Source: Borrelia parkeri
GTDB taxonomy: Bacteria > Spirochaetota > Spirochaetia > Borreliales > Borreliaceae
Direction: 5' to 3'
Assembly (NCBI RefSeq): GCF_023035815.1
Contig: NZ_CP073159.1
Span: 124,001 to 188,000, forward strand
DNA length: 64,000 nucleotides
Both the position numbers and the translations under genes were made by a program. Positions within the stretch are counted from its first letter, which is position 1. Every line of letters begins with the position of its first letter. Shown piece after piece: positions 20,351-29,486 of the stretch. The notes under the pieces were generated by a model, which saw only the letters and a list, made by a program, of their open reading frames with translations, made no database searches and had not been told where the DNA came from.

Positions 20351-21235
20351 ATTTTTGTATTTATCTGGAACCCAATTTTTGACATATTCTTTATGAACAT
20401 CAACGAATTCAACAGCATTCCTATACTCCTGTCCAGGCTCTTTATAATTTTTCTCTATTAAAGGTAACAACAAATCATCACCCCAATAAAAATTATCAAA
20501 CAAATAATAAGCATCGGGATCAGCATCCTTAAGCCCATTTCTAACAAGAGAATGAATACTCTCAGGGCCTCCCATTGACAACAAAGGATCATCTAAAAAT
20601 TTAATATCATATTTGGTAAATGCCCAATGGGGCTTCCATAAAGGAACTAAAATCCACTCATGCTTCTTAATGGCAGATTCTAAACTTGCAAGCATTACGC
20701 TCTCACTTGAAGATATGAGTTCATATTCTTTATCCAATCCATAACGCTTGAGAGTTTCTTCTACAGAAAGCTGTGTACCCGCTCCAGCATCTATTCCTAC
20801 CATTTTATTTTTAAATTCAGCTCCTCTACCCTTAAGTTCAGAAATGCTTGAAATTGTAACATAACTTGGCACCACAAATCCTTGTAATGTTCCCTCATAA
20901 TTAGCACCAAGATCAACAAACTTATCTTTAAATTTTTCATAATAAAATTTATCGGCCGTAGGTACCCATGCAGATACCATACCATCTACCTGCCCCGATG
21001 CTAAATACTGATACATTATAGATGTTGTAACAGGCAATATCTCAACATTATATCCTATTTTCTCAAAAACAACTTTCATAATATTGGTAGCAACCGTTTC
21101 TCCTATCCAATTAACATATGCAATCTTGACTGATCTTACACTTTTAAAGCTACTATCATTAGAATTATCATTCTTATCACAAGAAAACAAAATTAAAATA
21201 AAACTTATAAAAATAGATATCAATAAACCTTTCAT
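20339..21235 (-). CDS. proX: Glycine betaine/proline ABC transporter, substrate-binding lipoprotein
   Basis: The 298-residue protein is exported with a lipobox ending LFSC (Cys at about residue 19), so it should be a lipoprotein facing the periplasm. It has the OpuAC/ProX fold with [22 protein letters not shown] near the N-terminus, [19 protein letters not shown] and aromatic residues ([15 protein letters not shown] region) that usually form the quaternary-ammonium box. It should bind betaine, proline or choline. It is third in proV-proW-proX, 36 bp after proW, and converges with yidD by a 12-bp overlap. Confidence 0.9.
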   Translation of the reverse strand: MKGLLISIFISFILILFSCDKNDNSNDSSFKSVRSVKIAYVNWIGETVATNIMKVVFEKIGYNVEILPVTTSIMYQYLASGQVDGMVSAWVPTADKFYYEKFKDKFVDLGANYEGTLQGFVVPSYVTISSISELKGRGAEFKNKMVGIDAGAGTQLSVEETLKRYGLDKEYELISSSESVMLASLESAIKKHEWILVPLWKPHWAFTKYDIKFLDDPLLSMGGPESIHSLVRNGLKDADPDAYYLFDNFYWGDDLLLPLIEKNYKEPGQEYRNAVEFVDVHKEYVKNWVPDKYKNLFN

Positions 21236-21271
21236 AAATCAATTCTCCTACTACTACATAAAAATAAAACA

Positions 21272-22171
21272 TTATTTATTATACATTTCCAAAAATCTTT
21301 TAAACTTATTTTCTTTTTTCACCCCATAATTATCAGTATTTAAGTAACTAAACTTGATAAAAATAGCCTGCATAATTCTATCCAAAATAATAGCTATTAC
21401 TACAACAGCTAATCCAGATATTAAACCTTCACCAAAATGTAATCTCTCAACAGAATATATTACAGTTCTACCAAGCCCTGATGAACCAACCATTGCCGCG
21501 ATTACTATCATAGATATTGCCATCATTATTGACTGATTAATTCCCTCTATTATGCTTTGAAGAGCCAATGGCAACTGGATCTGAAAAAGAATACGAATAT
21601 TACTACTTCCAAAAGACTTTGCAGCCTCAATGACCTCCCCTGGAACTTGAATAATCCCTAGTCTTGTATATCTAATAACTGGAGGCATTGCAAAAATTAT
21701 TGTAGCAAAAATAGCTGAAGATGTACCCATACCAAAAAAAGGTATAGCTGGTATTAAATAAATAAACGGAGGCATTGCCTGCATTAAATCAAGCAATGGT
21801 TTTAAAAATACATAAAATTTTGAATAATATCCACCTAAAATACCTATTAAAATTCCCCAAATTACCGAAAAGAAAACAGACACAAAAATAATTGATATCG
21901 TATCCATTGAAACTTCCCAAAGATTAAAATACAAAATAAAGCAAAATCCTAACATAATCAAAAGAGCTAATCTTTTCTTTAAAAATAAAAAGCTTAAAAC
22001 ACAAATTAGAATAATAAAAAAAACAGGATTAATCAAAAGAAACAACTTTTTCAAATTGTCATAAAAAAAAATTACGATTTTCGCAAACCCTATACCGTTA
22101 GAATCCGAAAAATTGTCAACTAAAAAATTAAAAGCTTTATCTATATTAGCAACTATAAAATCTCTATTCAT
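21272..22171 (-). CDS. proW: Glycine betaine/proline ABC transporter permease
   Basis: This 299-residue integral membrane protein has a hydrophobic N-terminal half (FFIILICVLSFLFLKKRLAL) and a typical binding-protein-dependent permease domain. The EAA loop reads EVIEAAKSFGSSNIRILFQIQLP, contacting the ATPase. MQAMPPFIYLIPAIPFFGMG and MMAISMIVIAAMVGSSGLG are strongly conserved in OpuAB/ProW. It forms the channel for ProX-delivered osmolytes. It starts 6 bp after proV stops, in a clear operon. Confidence 0.95.
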   Translation of the reverse strand: MNRDFIVANIDKAFNFLVDNFSDSNGIGFAKIVIFFYDNLKKLFLLINPVFFIILICVLSFLFLKKRLALLIMLGFCFILYFNLWEVSMDTISIIFVSVFFSVIWGILIGILGGYYSKFYVFLKPLLDLMQAMPPFIYLIPAIPFFGMGTSSAIFATIIFAMPPVIRYTRLGIIQVPGEVIEAAKSFGSSNIRILFQIQLPLALQSIIEGINQSIMMAISMIVIAAMVGSSGLGRTVIYSVERLHFGEGLISGLAVVVIAIILDRIMQAIFIKFSYLNTDNYGVKKENKFKRFLEMYNK

Positions 22172-22177
22172 AAATAA

Positions 22178-23296
22178 CTATCTCGCCAATAAACCAGCAA
22201 TCTCCCCTAAATCAATATATCCAATAATATCATCTTGCTCACCTTTTATAATCAAATAATCCAACTTATTTAAATACTTAACAACACTTTTGATCTCATC
22301 ATCTAAACCTAAATTTAAAGAAACAAGATTATTACATTTTTTATTAACAGACAAATCATACAAATTAAAATTATTATTCTCTTTCTCAAGAATGACATTA
22401 CATTTATCAGTATCACCATTAAGAGTAAAATCCATTTTAATAATATCCTTAATCTTTAAAATATTTAAAACGGGAAGATTTTTAATAAAATTAGCTATAA
22501 AATCGGTTTTGGGATCTCTTAATATTTCTAAGGGCCTACCCACCTGAACAATCTCACCATCCTTCATAAAAGCAATTCTATTTCCCAATTTAAAAGCTTC
22601 AATCAAATCATGAGTAATAAATACAACCGTCTTTTTTAATTTATCTACCAACCTTAAAAGCTCACACTGCATTTCTCCTCTAATTAAAGGATCAAGAGCT
22701 GAAAAAGCCTCATCCATTAAAAGTATATCGGGGTTAACCACTAAAGCTCGTGCTATGCCTACTCTCTGTTTCATTCCACCTGAAAGCTCATTTATATATT
22801 TATATTCAGAATCTTCAAGACCCACAAGTTTTAAAATATCAAGGGCTCTTTGAATCCTAATTTTTTTAGGAACATTCTTAACTTCAAGTCCATAAGTCAC
22901 ATTCCTTAAAACATTCATATGTGGAAAAAGCCCAAAATTCTGAAAAACCATGGCAAATTTATCTTTTCTTAAAGCAGAGAGTGCTTTTTGATTAATATCA
23001 TTCATTTCAATATTATCCACTAAAATAGACCCAGAATCAATTTTGTGTATACCATTCAAACATCTAACAAAAGTAGATTTACCACAACCTGACATACCCA
23101 TAATAACTAAAATTTCATTCTCATAAACATCAAGACTGATATTTGCATTTGCAATAAAAACAGAAGATTCTTTGTAAATGTCAGATCTATCTTTACCACT
23201 CTCATAACTCTTTATAGCCTTAACTATTTGTTTTTTATTTTTATTATAAGAAAATGTTTTATAAAGATTCCTGACTTTAACACTAGCCTTAGACAA
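22178..23296 (-). CDS. proV: Glycine betaine/proline ABC transporter ATP-binding protein
   Basis: The 372-residue ATPase has Walker A GMSGCGKST (67-75), Q-loop VFQNFGLFPHMNV, signature LSGGMKQRVGIARAL, Walker B ILLMDEAFSALD and the H-loop. The last ~90 residues correspond to the CBS-domain region of OpuAA/ProV, which senses ionic strength or cyclic-di-AMP in relatives, but here it is short and divergent. The start codon is TTG with AGGAG exactly 6 nt upstream; no in-frame ATG is available nearby. It is the first gene of proVWX. A TATAAT (complement of 23319..23324) lies 22 bp upstream. Confidence 0.94.
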   Translation of the reverse strand: MSKASVKVRNLYKTFSYNKNKKQIVKAIKSYESGKDRSDIYKESSVFIANANISLDVYENEILVIMGMSGCGKSTFVRCLNGIHKIDSGSILVDNIEMNDINQKALSALRKDKFAMVFQNFGLFPHMNVLRNVTYGLEVKNVPKKIRIQRALDILKLVGLEDSEYKYINELSGGMKQRVGIARALVVNPDILLMDEAFSALDPLIRGEMQCELLRLVDKLKKTVVFITHDLIEAFKLGNRIAFMKDGEIVQVGRPLEILRDPKTDFIANFIKNLPVLNILKIKDIIKMDFTLNGDTDKCNVILEKENNNFNLYDLSVNKKCNNLVSLNLGLDDEIKSVVKYLNKLDYLIIKGEQDDIIGYIDLGEIAGLLAR

Positions 23297-23385
23297 AGCA
23301 AACTCCTAATGTAAAAACATTATAATTTTATATAAATCAATATTAATTATACTAAAATATCAGAATTTTGATTGACACAAATAAA

Positions 23386-23413
23386 AATAAGGGTCTTTTA
23401 AGAGACCCTTATT
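23386..23413 (-). terminator. Rho-independent terminator of flaB
   Basis: The arms AATAAGGGTCT (23386..23396) and AGACCCTTATT (23403..23413) are a perfect 11-bp inverted repeat with a 6-nt loop. On the minus strand the stem is followed by TTTAT. It begins 13 bp after the flaB stop and insulates the downstream proVWX operon. It is the strongest terminator in the window. Confidence 0.9.
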
Positions 23414-23425
23414 GAAAAATCAAAT

Positions 23426-24430
23426 TTATCTAAGCAATGATAATACATACTGAGGCACTTGATTTGCTTGTGCAATCATAGCCATTGCGGATTGTGTCAA
23501 AATGCTGTTAGTTGTAGATGCCACAATTTCATCTGTCATTGTTGCATCTTTAATTTGAGCATAAGATGATTTTAAGTTTTCAATAGCATATTCTGTGCTA
23601 GCTTTAATAGACTCAAGTCTGTTTTGGAAAGCACCAAGATTTGCTCTTTGATCACTTACCATTCTAATAGCATTTTCTATCTTTGAAAGTGACATATTAG
23701 CATCAACAGTAGTTGTAACATTAACTGGTGAATTAACTCCACCTTGAGCTGGAGCTGCTGCTGGTGCTGGAGCAGCTTGAACTCCCTCTTGTTGTGCACC
23801 TTCCTGAGCTGGAGAAACCTGCGCACCTTCACCTGCAAAAAGGTTTGCAACATTAGATGCATAAATATTAACAGCAATTGCTTCATCCTGATTTGCACCC
23901 ACATGTACTCTTAATGTCCATGAAGCTTGTGCTCCAGCTAATGATGCTGGTGTGTTAATTTTTGCAGGTTGCATTCCAAGCTCTTCAGCTGTTTTTATAT
24001 TCTGAGCAGCTGACTTATTGGACAACATATGCATTTGGTTGTATTGAGCTTGATCAGCAATTCTGTTGATTTCATCTGTAAGTTGCTCAATTTCAATTTG
24101 AATAGAACCTCTGTCTGCATCTGAATATGTACCATTACCAGACTGAACAGCAAGTTCTTTCATTCTTACTAATACTTTCTCTACTTCATTTAAATTCCCT
24201 TCTGTTGTTTGAATAAAATTTATAGCCTTTGAAGTATTTCTAGAAGCCTGAGATAATCCTCTAATTTGAGCATTAATCTTTCCTGCAACACCCATTCCAG
24301 CAGCATCATCAGATGCACGATTAATTCTATGCCCACTAGAAAGTTTTTCTTGAGTTTTTCTAAGATTAGCAGCATTAATGCTATTATTTCTTGAAGCATT
24401 TATAGCTGACGTATTATGATTTATGATCAT
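23426..24430 (-). CDS. flaB: Major periplasmic flagellar filament protein FlaB
   Basis: This 334-residue flagellin has conserved D0/D1 ends (MIINHNTSAINASRNNS..., RINRASDDAAGMGVAGKINA, and the C-terminal SILTQSAMAMIAQANQVPQY). Residues about 205-240 form an Ala/Pro/Gln/Gly-rich low-complexity insert (QEGAQQEGVQAAPAPAAAPA), characteristic of relapsing-fever Borrelia. FlaB builds the periplasmic flagella that give both motility and flat-wave cell shape. The ATG has GGAGG 9 nt upstream. It is monocistronic: it has its own promoter, CsrA-like site and a strong terminator. Confidence 0.99.
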   Translation of the reverse strand: MIINHNTSAINASRNNSINAANLRKTQEKLSSGHRINRASDDAAGMGVAGKINAQIRGLSQASRNTSKAINFIQTTEGNLNEVEKVLVRMKELAVQSGNGTYSDADRGSIQIEIEQLTDEINRIADQAQYNQMHMLSNKSAAQNIKTAEELGMQPAKINTPASLAGAQASWTLRVHVGANQDEAIAVNIYASNVANLFAGEGAQVSPAQEGAQQEGVQAAPAPAAAPAQGGVNSPVNVTTTVDANMSLSKIENAIRMVSDQRANLGAFQNRLESIKASTEYAIENLKSSYAQIKDATMTDEIVASTTNSILTQSAMAMIAQANQVPQYVLSLLR

Positions 24431-24439
24431 ATATCATTT

Positions 24440-24447
24440 CCTCCGTG
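24440..24447 (-). promoter_or_regulatory. Probable CsrA-binding site over the flaB Shine-Dalgarno
   Basis: The leader reads CACGGAGG, a close match to the CsrA core (A)CANGGA, and it contains the Shine-Dalgarno itself. In B. burgdorferi CsrA blocks flaB translation at its leader (published for that species); the same arrangement is visible here. csrA is present at 61202..61438. Confidence 0.65.
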
Positions 24448-24452
24448 ATAAA

Positions 24453-24480
24453 TTAATATAATTTTTGATATTTTAGACAA
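24453..24480 (-). promoter_or_regulatory. flaB promoter (sigma-70 type)
   Basis: On the minus strand TTGTCT (complement of 24475..24480) is followed after 16 nt by TATTAA (complement of 24453..24458), with TATATT two bases upstream as an alternative -10. Borrelia flagellar genes are driven by the housekeeping sigma factor, and this matches. The leader would be short, about 20 nt. Confidence 0.6.
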
Positions 24481-24492
24481 ATCCATTTGTCT
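24475..24492. repeat. Inverted repeat overlapping the flaB -35 region
   Basis: AGACAAAT-CC-ATTTGTCT is a perfect 8-bp inverted repeat with a 2-nt centre. Its lower half contains the proposed -35 box. On the minus strand it is followed by A-rich rather than T-rich sequence, so it is not a terminator of fliD. It could be an operator, but this is inference. Confidence 0.5.
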
Positions 24493-24550
24493 TTTTAAAA
24501 GGATATCACAAAAACAAGAAAAAAATAAATACAATATTAATTTAAATTTG

Positions 24551-26551
24551 TTATCTGTTTTGCCTCTGCAGATTCAAAGACTTAAGGATTTCCTCTTGCT
24601 CCTTCATACGCTTTACAGTGAAATCCAAAGTATTAAGTTCTCCTTCAACCTTCTGCTCTCTTTCCTCATACTTCTTTTTATAATCTTCAACCACATTTTT
24701 CTGATTGGGAATTTTAAGATCATAATTTCTGATCTTATTATAAATAAATCCTCCAGAACTTATCAAAGGAGATAGATAATCGCCAAGCATCTTAGCAAGT
24801 CCATCATCATAAATGCGGTCATCATTAAAATCAACTGCAAAAAGTTCCTTGACTGAATTAATATTGCTTTGTATTATCTCATTAAATTTTTTCTCGTCAA
24901 GCCCTAAATAACGCGAAAGACCCCCTGATGAAGACATAGAATTAGTAAACACCCCTATTTGATTGATAATCGAAAAATTAGGATCATTAGTCCTATAAGA
25001 ATTAAACATGATTAATTCTAATCTTGATCTAAGATTTTTTAATGCAAACTCCGCCCTAAGGATTCCCAAATTCTTATAAGCTTCTTCCCTCTCTTCATCA
25101 CTGAAATAGGACCACTCTTCAAGTACATCTGATTTTTGACCTTCCAAATTACTCTCATTTGAACTTACAATATTAATTTCAGCAAGAACCTGATTATAAG
25201 CTACCAAAAAATCTAATAAAAGTTTTTTAATTCCCTCATAATCAGGCTCAACTCGAACAACAATAGTATCATCTGATGCTTGTTTTAAATTCAATGTAAC
25301 ATTAGGAATTAAATCATTAACAGTATTCGAATCACGCTCAACATCAACCCCATCAAACTTCACCTTTGCATTTTCTGCAAAGCTCTTGGCATTTATTGGC
25401 AAGAACCCATCTCTATTCTTTGGATCAAAGATCTCAATATTGCGAATAACAAAAACCTTATTATTAACTTTATTTTCGATATTGATCTCTTTTAAATCTA
25501 AAAGTGAACCAATTTCAACCTCGACTTTTTCAAAATCACTTGCAACATTTATTGGGGGCAATTCCAAGGACTTTGTACCACTATAAATTTTAATCATATT
25601 CATCTGAATATACTTTTTCTCTTTTAAAGGAAGTTTATGATCAAATTCAAGATTAATTATACTATCTTCACCCTCAACCTTAGCATCCTCAAATGTAGCC
25701 TCGCCAGGATTAAAAACAATCTCGTTTAAAATACCTTTATCATCTGAATCATAATACTTAATTTCAAATTTAATTTTACTTCTACTACTAACCTCAATAT
25801 TTTCTGGAATACTTATTGAAATCTCTGAGAGAGGCTCTAATACAATATCACCCTTATCAAGAAAAATTTTATTACTACTACTTTGTTGACTATTAATAAT
25901 TTCTGTTAAATTAGGACTAAAATTTGTTGTAAGCTCACTTAAAATACCTATCTGTTTAGCAAGCTTTAAAGCCTCACCTTTCATGATAAGTTTATTGTTT
26001 TCACCTTCCTTTAAAGACCGCAAAATCAACCTACTATTTCCAGCACTATCACTTCTCACAATTTTAGCAGATAAAAACCCCTTGCCTCGATTATTAATAT
26101 CCTTTACAAGAGACTCAATATCTCCATTATTCCTAATCTTAATCTCTTTATTACCAACTAAAAATACATAGTCTCCTGAAGGAATACTAATCTCTTTTTG
26201 TTTGAAATTCGCAGATAAAAAAATATCGGAACTTGCTATCTGATTAACATCAATTTTATAAGTTTCATTTTTAGCTCCATAACGAGCAGATAAAGAGAGA
26301 ACATCATTATTACTAGAATTACCTGACATGTAATTAAAAGGACTATTAAGAGACGTAATTTGCCTTGCAAGTGAATTTAAAGTAGAAATCTTTTTATTAA
26401 TCATTTGCCAAGCTCGTTTCTCTTGCTCTAAATTTTCAAGCTTTTTTACAGATGAATCTATCTTTGCCTTATCAGGTTTAAGCATCGATTCACGGATTTC
26501 TTTAGTATTATATTTATTATCCACACCTGGAACAAAAAATCCAGAAGACAT
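24551..26551 (-). CDS. fliD: Flagellar filament cap protein FliD
   Basis: A 666-residue hook-associated protein 2. The N-terminal domain has FVPGVDNKYNTKEIRESMLKP and coiled heptads; FliD_N and FliD_C features follow (ISSGGFIYNKIRNYDLKIPNQ near the C-terminus, then a coiled coil to the end). It caps the growing filament and assists FlaB polymerisation. The ATG has AAGGAG 7 nt upstream. It is transcribed towards flaB, 120 bp away, and diverges from nagA. Confidence 0.93.
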   Translation of the reverse strand: MSSGFFVPGVDNKYNTKEIRESMLKPDKAKIDSSVKKLENLEQEKRAWQMINKKISTLNSLARQITSLNSPFNYMSGNSSNNDVLSLSARYGAKNETYKIDVNQIASSDIFLSANFKQKEISIPSGDYVFLVGNKEIKIRNNGDIESLVKDINNRGKGFLSAKIVRSDSAGNSRLILRSLKEGENNKLIMKGEALKLAKQIGILSELTTNFSPNLTEIINSQQSSSNKIFLDKGDIVLEPLSEISISIPENIEVSSRSKIKFEIKYYDSDDKGILNEIVFNPGEATFEDAKVEGEDSIINLEFDHKLPLKEKKYIQMNMIKIYSGTKSLELPPINVASDFEKVEVEIGSLLDLKEINIENKVNNKVFVIRNIEIFDPKNRDGFLPINAKSFAENAKVKFDGVDVERDSNTVNDLIPNVTLNLKQASDDTIVVRVEPDYEGIKKLLLDFLVAYNQVLAEINIVSSNESNLEGQKSDVLEEWSYFSDEEREEAYKNLGILRAEFALKNLRSRLELIMFNSYRTNDPNFSIINQIGVFTNSMSSSGGLSRYLGLDEKKFNEIIQSNINSVKELFAVDFNDDRIYDDGLAKMLGDYLSPLISSGGFIYNKIRNYDLKIPNQKNVVEDYKKKYEEREQKVEGELNTLDFTVKRMKEQEEILKSLNLQRQNR

Positions 26552-26667
26552 TACAACACTCCTTAATTAGAAATTTTAACATAAAAAATATAAATTTTTA
26601 CACACAAAATCATATCTTACTTCAAAACTAACAACAAAGCTTCCATTAAAAGACAAATAAAAAAAAC

Positions 26668-26694
26668 AAGCATCTTTAAAAAAGATATTTGCTT
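26668..26694. repeat. Inverted repeat upstream of nagA
   Basis: The inner arms ATCTTT/AAAGAT with a 3-nt loop and the outer arms AAGC/GCTT (separated by a 4-nt bulge on one side) sit 33 bp before the nagA start, in the 175-bp space divergent from fliD. It may be an operator or mRNA leader hairpin for the nag genes. The A/T richness makes chance occurrence possible. Confidence 0.35.
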
Positions 26695-26726
26695 ATAGTA
26701 AAATTTAAGTTTATAGGAGAGTAAAT

Positions 26727-27932
26727 ATGCCAAATTTTTGTTTGTTCAATTCAAAATCTGTTCTGACAGGAAATGATAAAATAGATAATTCAGCAGTCCT
26801 TATTAAAGACAGTAAAATCTTTGATATCGTAACAGCTGATCGACTTGAAAAAATTGATCTACAAAACTATGAAATGATTGATGTTAAGGGAAACTATATC
26901 ACACCTGGTCTTTATGATAATCACATACATGGATTTCACGGATACGGAACAGATCAATGCTCAACAAACTCAATAATTAAGATGTCACAATATTTAGCAG
27001 AGTATGGAGTAGTAGGATTTTTACCAACGCTATACCCACGTCCAACTGAAGAAATGATTGAAACAATCAAAGCATGTACCGAAGCAATGGGCAAAGAAAA
27101 GGGTGCAAAAATTTTAGGACTTCATCTTGAAGGACCATTTTTCTCTCCTGAAAAAAAAGGCGCCCATCCTACCTCCTATCTTCAACAACCAAGCATTGAG
27201 GTTATGAAAAAATTCATAGACGCCGCGGGGGGTCCCTTTACAGATTCGTTCGGAAGAAAAAGAACAAATATTGCAACAATGACCGTTGCACCTGAGCTTA
27301 AAGGCATGAGAGAGCTTGCAATGTTTTGCATGGAAAACAACATCACACTTCAAGCAGGACATACTAATGCAAAATATGAAAATATGATTGAGGGCTTTCA
27401 AGTAGGCATACTTCATACAACGCACTTTTTCAACGCAATGTCAAAACTTGATCACAGAAATCCAAATGCAATAGGAGCAACTTTAATCCATGGGGATGTA
27501 TCTTGTGAAATTATTGCTGATGGACATCATATTCATCCAAAACTTGTTTTAATGCTTAGAAAACTTAAAGACATAAGCAAATTAGTGCTTGTAACTGATG
27601 GATTAACTCCAACACTACAACCATCTGGAAAATTAATAGCTAATGGAGAAGAAGTATACCTTAACGATGACGGATTATTTCATATCTTAGAAAGCGACAC
27701 AATTGCAGGATCGGCTCTCACAATGATACAAGGCATTAAAAATTTAGTAGAATTTGGATATAGCTTAAGCGATGCCATTCAAGCAAGTTCATACAATCCA
27801 ATAAGGATAATTAATCTTGAAAAAAAAGGATTAATATGTCATGGTTATGATGCAAATATAAATGTCCTTGACAAAGACTTAGATTTAAAATTAACAATGA
27901 TAGAATCAAAAATCATTTTCAATAAACTTTGA
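26727..27932 (+). CDS. nagA: N-acetylglucosamine-6-phosphate deacetylase
   Basis: This 401-residue amidohydrolase-fold enzyme removes acetate from GlcNAc-6-P, feeding NagB. Motifs: [14 protein letters not shown] (first metal/HxH region), [17 protein letters not shown] with the metal-binding Glu, AGHTNA and THFFNAMS with the two metal His residues, and VTDGL with the catalytic Asp. AGGAG lies 7 nt before the ATG. It is followed by nagB with a 32-bp gap. GlcNAc and chitobiose are needed sugars for Borrelia in the tick (established for the genus). Confidence 0.97.
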   Translation: MPNFCLFNSKSVLTGNDKIDNSAVLIKDSKIFDIVTADRLEKIDLQNYEMIDVKGNYITPGLYDNHIHGFHGYGTDQCSTNSIIKMSQYLAEYGVVGFLPTLYPRPTEEMIETIKACTEAMGKEKGAKILGLHLEGPFFSPEKKGAHPTSYLQQPSIEVMKKFIDAAGGPFTDSFGRKRTNIATMTVAPELKGMRELAMFCMENNITLQAGHTNAKYENMIEGFQVGILHTTHFFNAMSKLDHRNPNAIGATLIHGDVSCEIIADGHHIHPKLVLMLRKLKDISKLVLVTDGLTPTLQPSGKLIANGEEVYLNDDGLFHILESDTIAGSALTMIQGIKNLVEFGYSLSDAIQASSYNPIRIINLEKKGLICHGYDANINVLDKDLDLKLTMIESKIIFNKL

Positions 27933-27964
27933 TTTTATTAATTTATAAATATAAGGAGCAACAA

Positions 27965-28768
27965 ATGAGATTAATCATTAGATCTAACTATAACGACATT
28001 TCAAAATGGGCTGCTAATCATGTAGCTATGAGAATAAAAAAGTTTTTACCAACAAAAGAAAAACCATTCATTTTAGGACTCCCAACGGGTAGCTCACCAA
28101 TTGGAATGTATAAACATTTAATTGAAATGAATAAACTTGGAAAAATTTCATTTGAAAATGTAGTCACATTTAATATGGATGAATACATAAAATTAGATAA
28201 AAATCACCCTGAAAGCTATCACTCATTTATGTGGAGCAACTTTTTTTCACATATAGATATCAAAAAAGAAAATATACACATGTTAAATGGTAATGCTACT
28301 AATCTTATAAATGAATGTGAAGAATATGAAAACAAAATTAAATCTTACGGTGGTATTATGCTTTTTGTGGGAGGAATTGGACCTGATGGTCATATTGCCT
28401 TTAATGAACCTGGATCATCACTGAGCTCAAGAACAAGAATTAAAACTTTGACTCAAGACACAATTATCGCAAACTCAAGGTTTTTTGAAAATGATATTAA
28501 TAAAGTTCCCAAAAGTGCCTTAACAGTAGGAGTAGGAACAATTATGGATTCAAAAGAAGTGATGATTATAGTAAATGGACATAACAAAGCAAGAGCATTA
28601 AAACATGCTATTGAAAAAGGAGTAAATCATATGTGGACAATTAGTGCTCTACAGTTACATAAAAACGCAATCATAGTATCAGACGAAGCTGCAACATATG
28701 AACTAAAAGTCGGCACAGTAAAGTATTTCAATGATATCGAAAGGGATAATTTTAATAATGACATATAA
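27965..28768 (+). CDS. nagB: Glucosamine-6-phosphate deaminase
   Basis: The 267-residue enzyme converts glucosamine-6-P to fructose-6-P plus ammonia, linking amino sugars to glycolysis. It starts [38 protein letters not shown] (phosphate loop), [10 protein letters not shown] with the catalytic Asp, and [17 protein letters not shown] are family signatures. I start it at ATG 27965 because AAGGAG is 7 nt upstream and the length then equals the usual ~268; an earlier in-frame start would overlap nagA. Operon nagA-nagB. Confidence 0.97.
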   Translation: MRLIIRSNYNDISKWAANHVAMRIKKFLPTKEKPFILGLPTGSSPIGMYKHLIEMNKLGKISFENVVTFNMDEYIKLDKNHPESYHSFMWSNFFSHIDIKKENIHMLNGNATNLINECEEYENKIKSYGGIMLFVGGIGPDGHIAFNEPGSSLSSRTRIKTLTQDTIIANSRFFENDINKVPKSALTVGVGTIMDSKEVMIIVNGHNKARALKHAIEKGVNHMWTISALQLHKNAIIVSDEAATYELKVGTVKYFNDIERDNFNNDI

Positions 28769-28802
28769 ACGTTATTAATTTCTAAAAATAGTAAATACAA
28801 CA

Positions 28803-28842
28803 TAAACTAAGCACAAGACATAAATTCTTTAAGCCTAGTTTA
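28803..28842. terminator. Possible bidirectional terminator between nagB and sodA
   Basis: The arms TAAACTAAGC (28803..28812) and GCCTAGTTTA (28833..28842) pair with one mismatch around a 20-nt loop in the 93-bp convergent gap. No T-run directly follows the stem on either strand, so the call is weak. Confidence 0.3.
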
Positions 28843-28861
28843 CGAAACGCTTAAAATAACA

Positions 28862-29473
28862 TTATTCTATGATTTCATTATATACTCTTGAAACCTCTTC
28901 CCAATTTAAAACCTTAAAGAACGCATCAATATATTCAACTCTTCTATTTTGATATTTAAGATAATAAGCATGTTCCCAAACATCAATACCTAAAATAGGT
29001 TTATAGTCTTCCATCAAAGGACTGTCCTGATTTTGTCTTGATATTATTTGCAATTCTTTACTTGCATGAAGAACCAGCCAAGCCCAACCACTTCCAAAAA
29101 TACTAATAGCTGCATCTCTTAAGGCCATCTTAAGATTATCAAGACTGCCAAAAGTAGCATTTACATGCTCTTCAAAATTTTCTAAAATATTATCTTTATT
29201 CCCAGGTCTTAAAATCCTAAAATACAAAGTATGATTAGAATACCCACCAGCATTATTTCTAATAGCTGCTTGGAACTCTTTGGGAAATCGCTGAATATTT
29301 TTTAATATACTCTCAATATCCTGAGAATAATTTATTTCTGTCTTCTCAAGAACAGAATTTAAATTTACTGTATATGCATTATGATGTTTACTATGATGAA
29401 TTTCCATTGTCTTAGCATCAATGTATGGCTCTAAAACATCATAAGCATAACCAAGTTCTGGTAATTTAAACAC
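28862..29473 (-). CDS. sodA: Superoxide dismutase (Mn/Fe family)
   Basis: This 203-residue protein has the metal ligands in [12 protein letters not shown] (His), [10 protein letters not shown] (His) and [15 protein letters not shown] (Asp, His). It dismutates superoxide; the B. burgdorferi enzyme is Mn-dependent. The start is GTG at 29473: AAGGAGG lies exactly 5 nt upstream and the family's N-terminus ([11 protein letters not shown]) begins there. An in-frame ATG further upstream would run into secA. It is 13 bp downstream of secA, so the two are probably co-transcribed. Confidence 0.95.
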   Translation of the reverse strand: MFKLPELGYAYDVLEPYIDAKTMEIHHSKHHNAYTVNLNSVLEKTEINYSQDIESILKNIQRFPKEFQAAIRNNAGGYSNHTLYFRILRPGNKDNILENFEEHVNATFGSLDNLKMALRDAAISIFGSGWAWLVLHASKELQIISRQNQDSPLMEDYKPILGIDVWEHAYYLKYQNRRVEYIDAFFKVLNWEEVSRVYNEIIE

Positions 29474-29486
29474 AAAATCCTCCTTT

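Noticed and set aside
24475..24492. Inverted repeat as a fliD terminator
   Set aside because: On the fliD strand the stem is followed by AAAATA instead of a T-run, and it overlaps the flaB -35 box.
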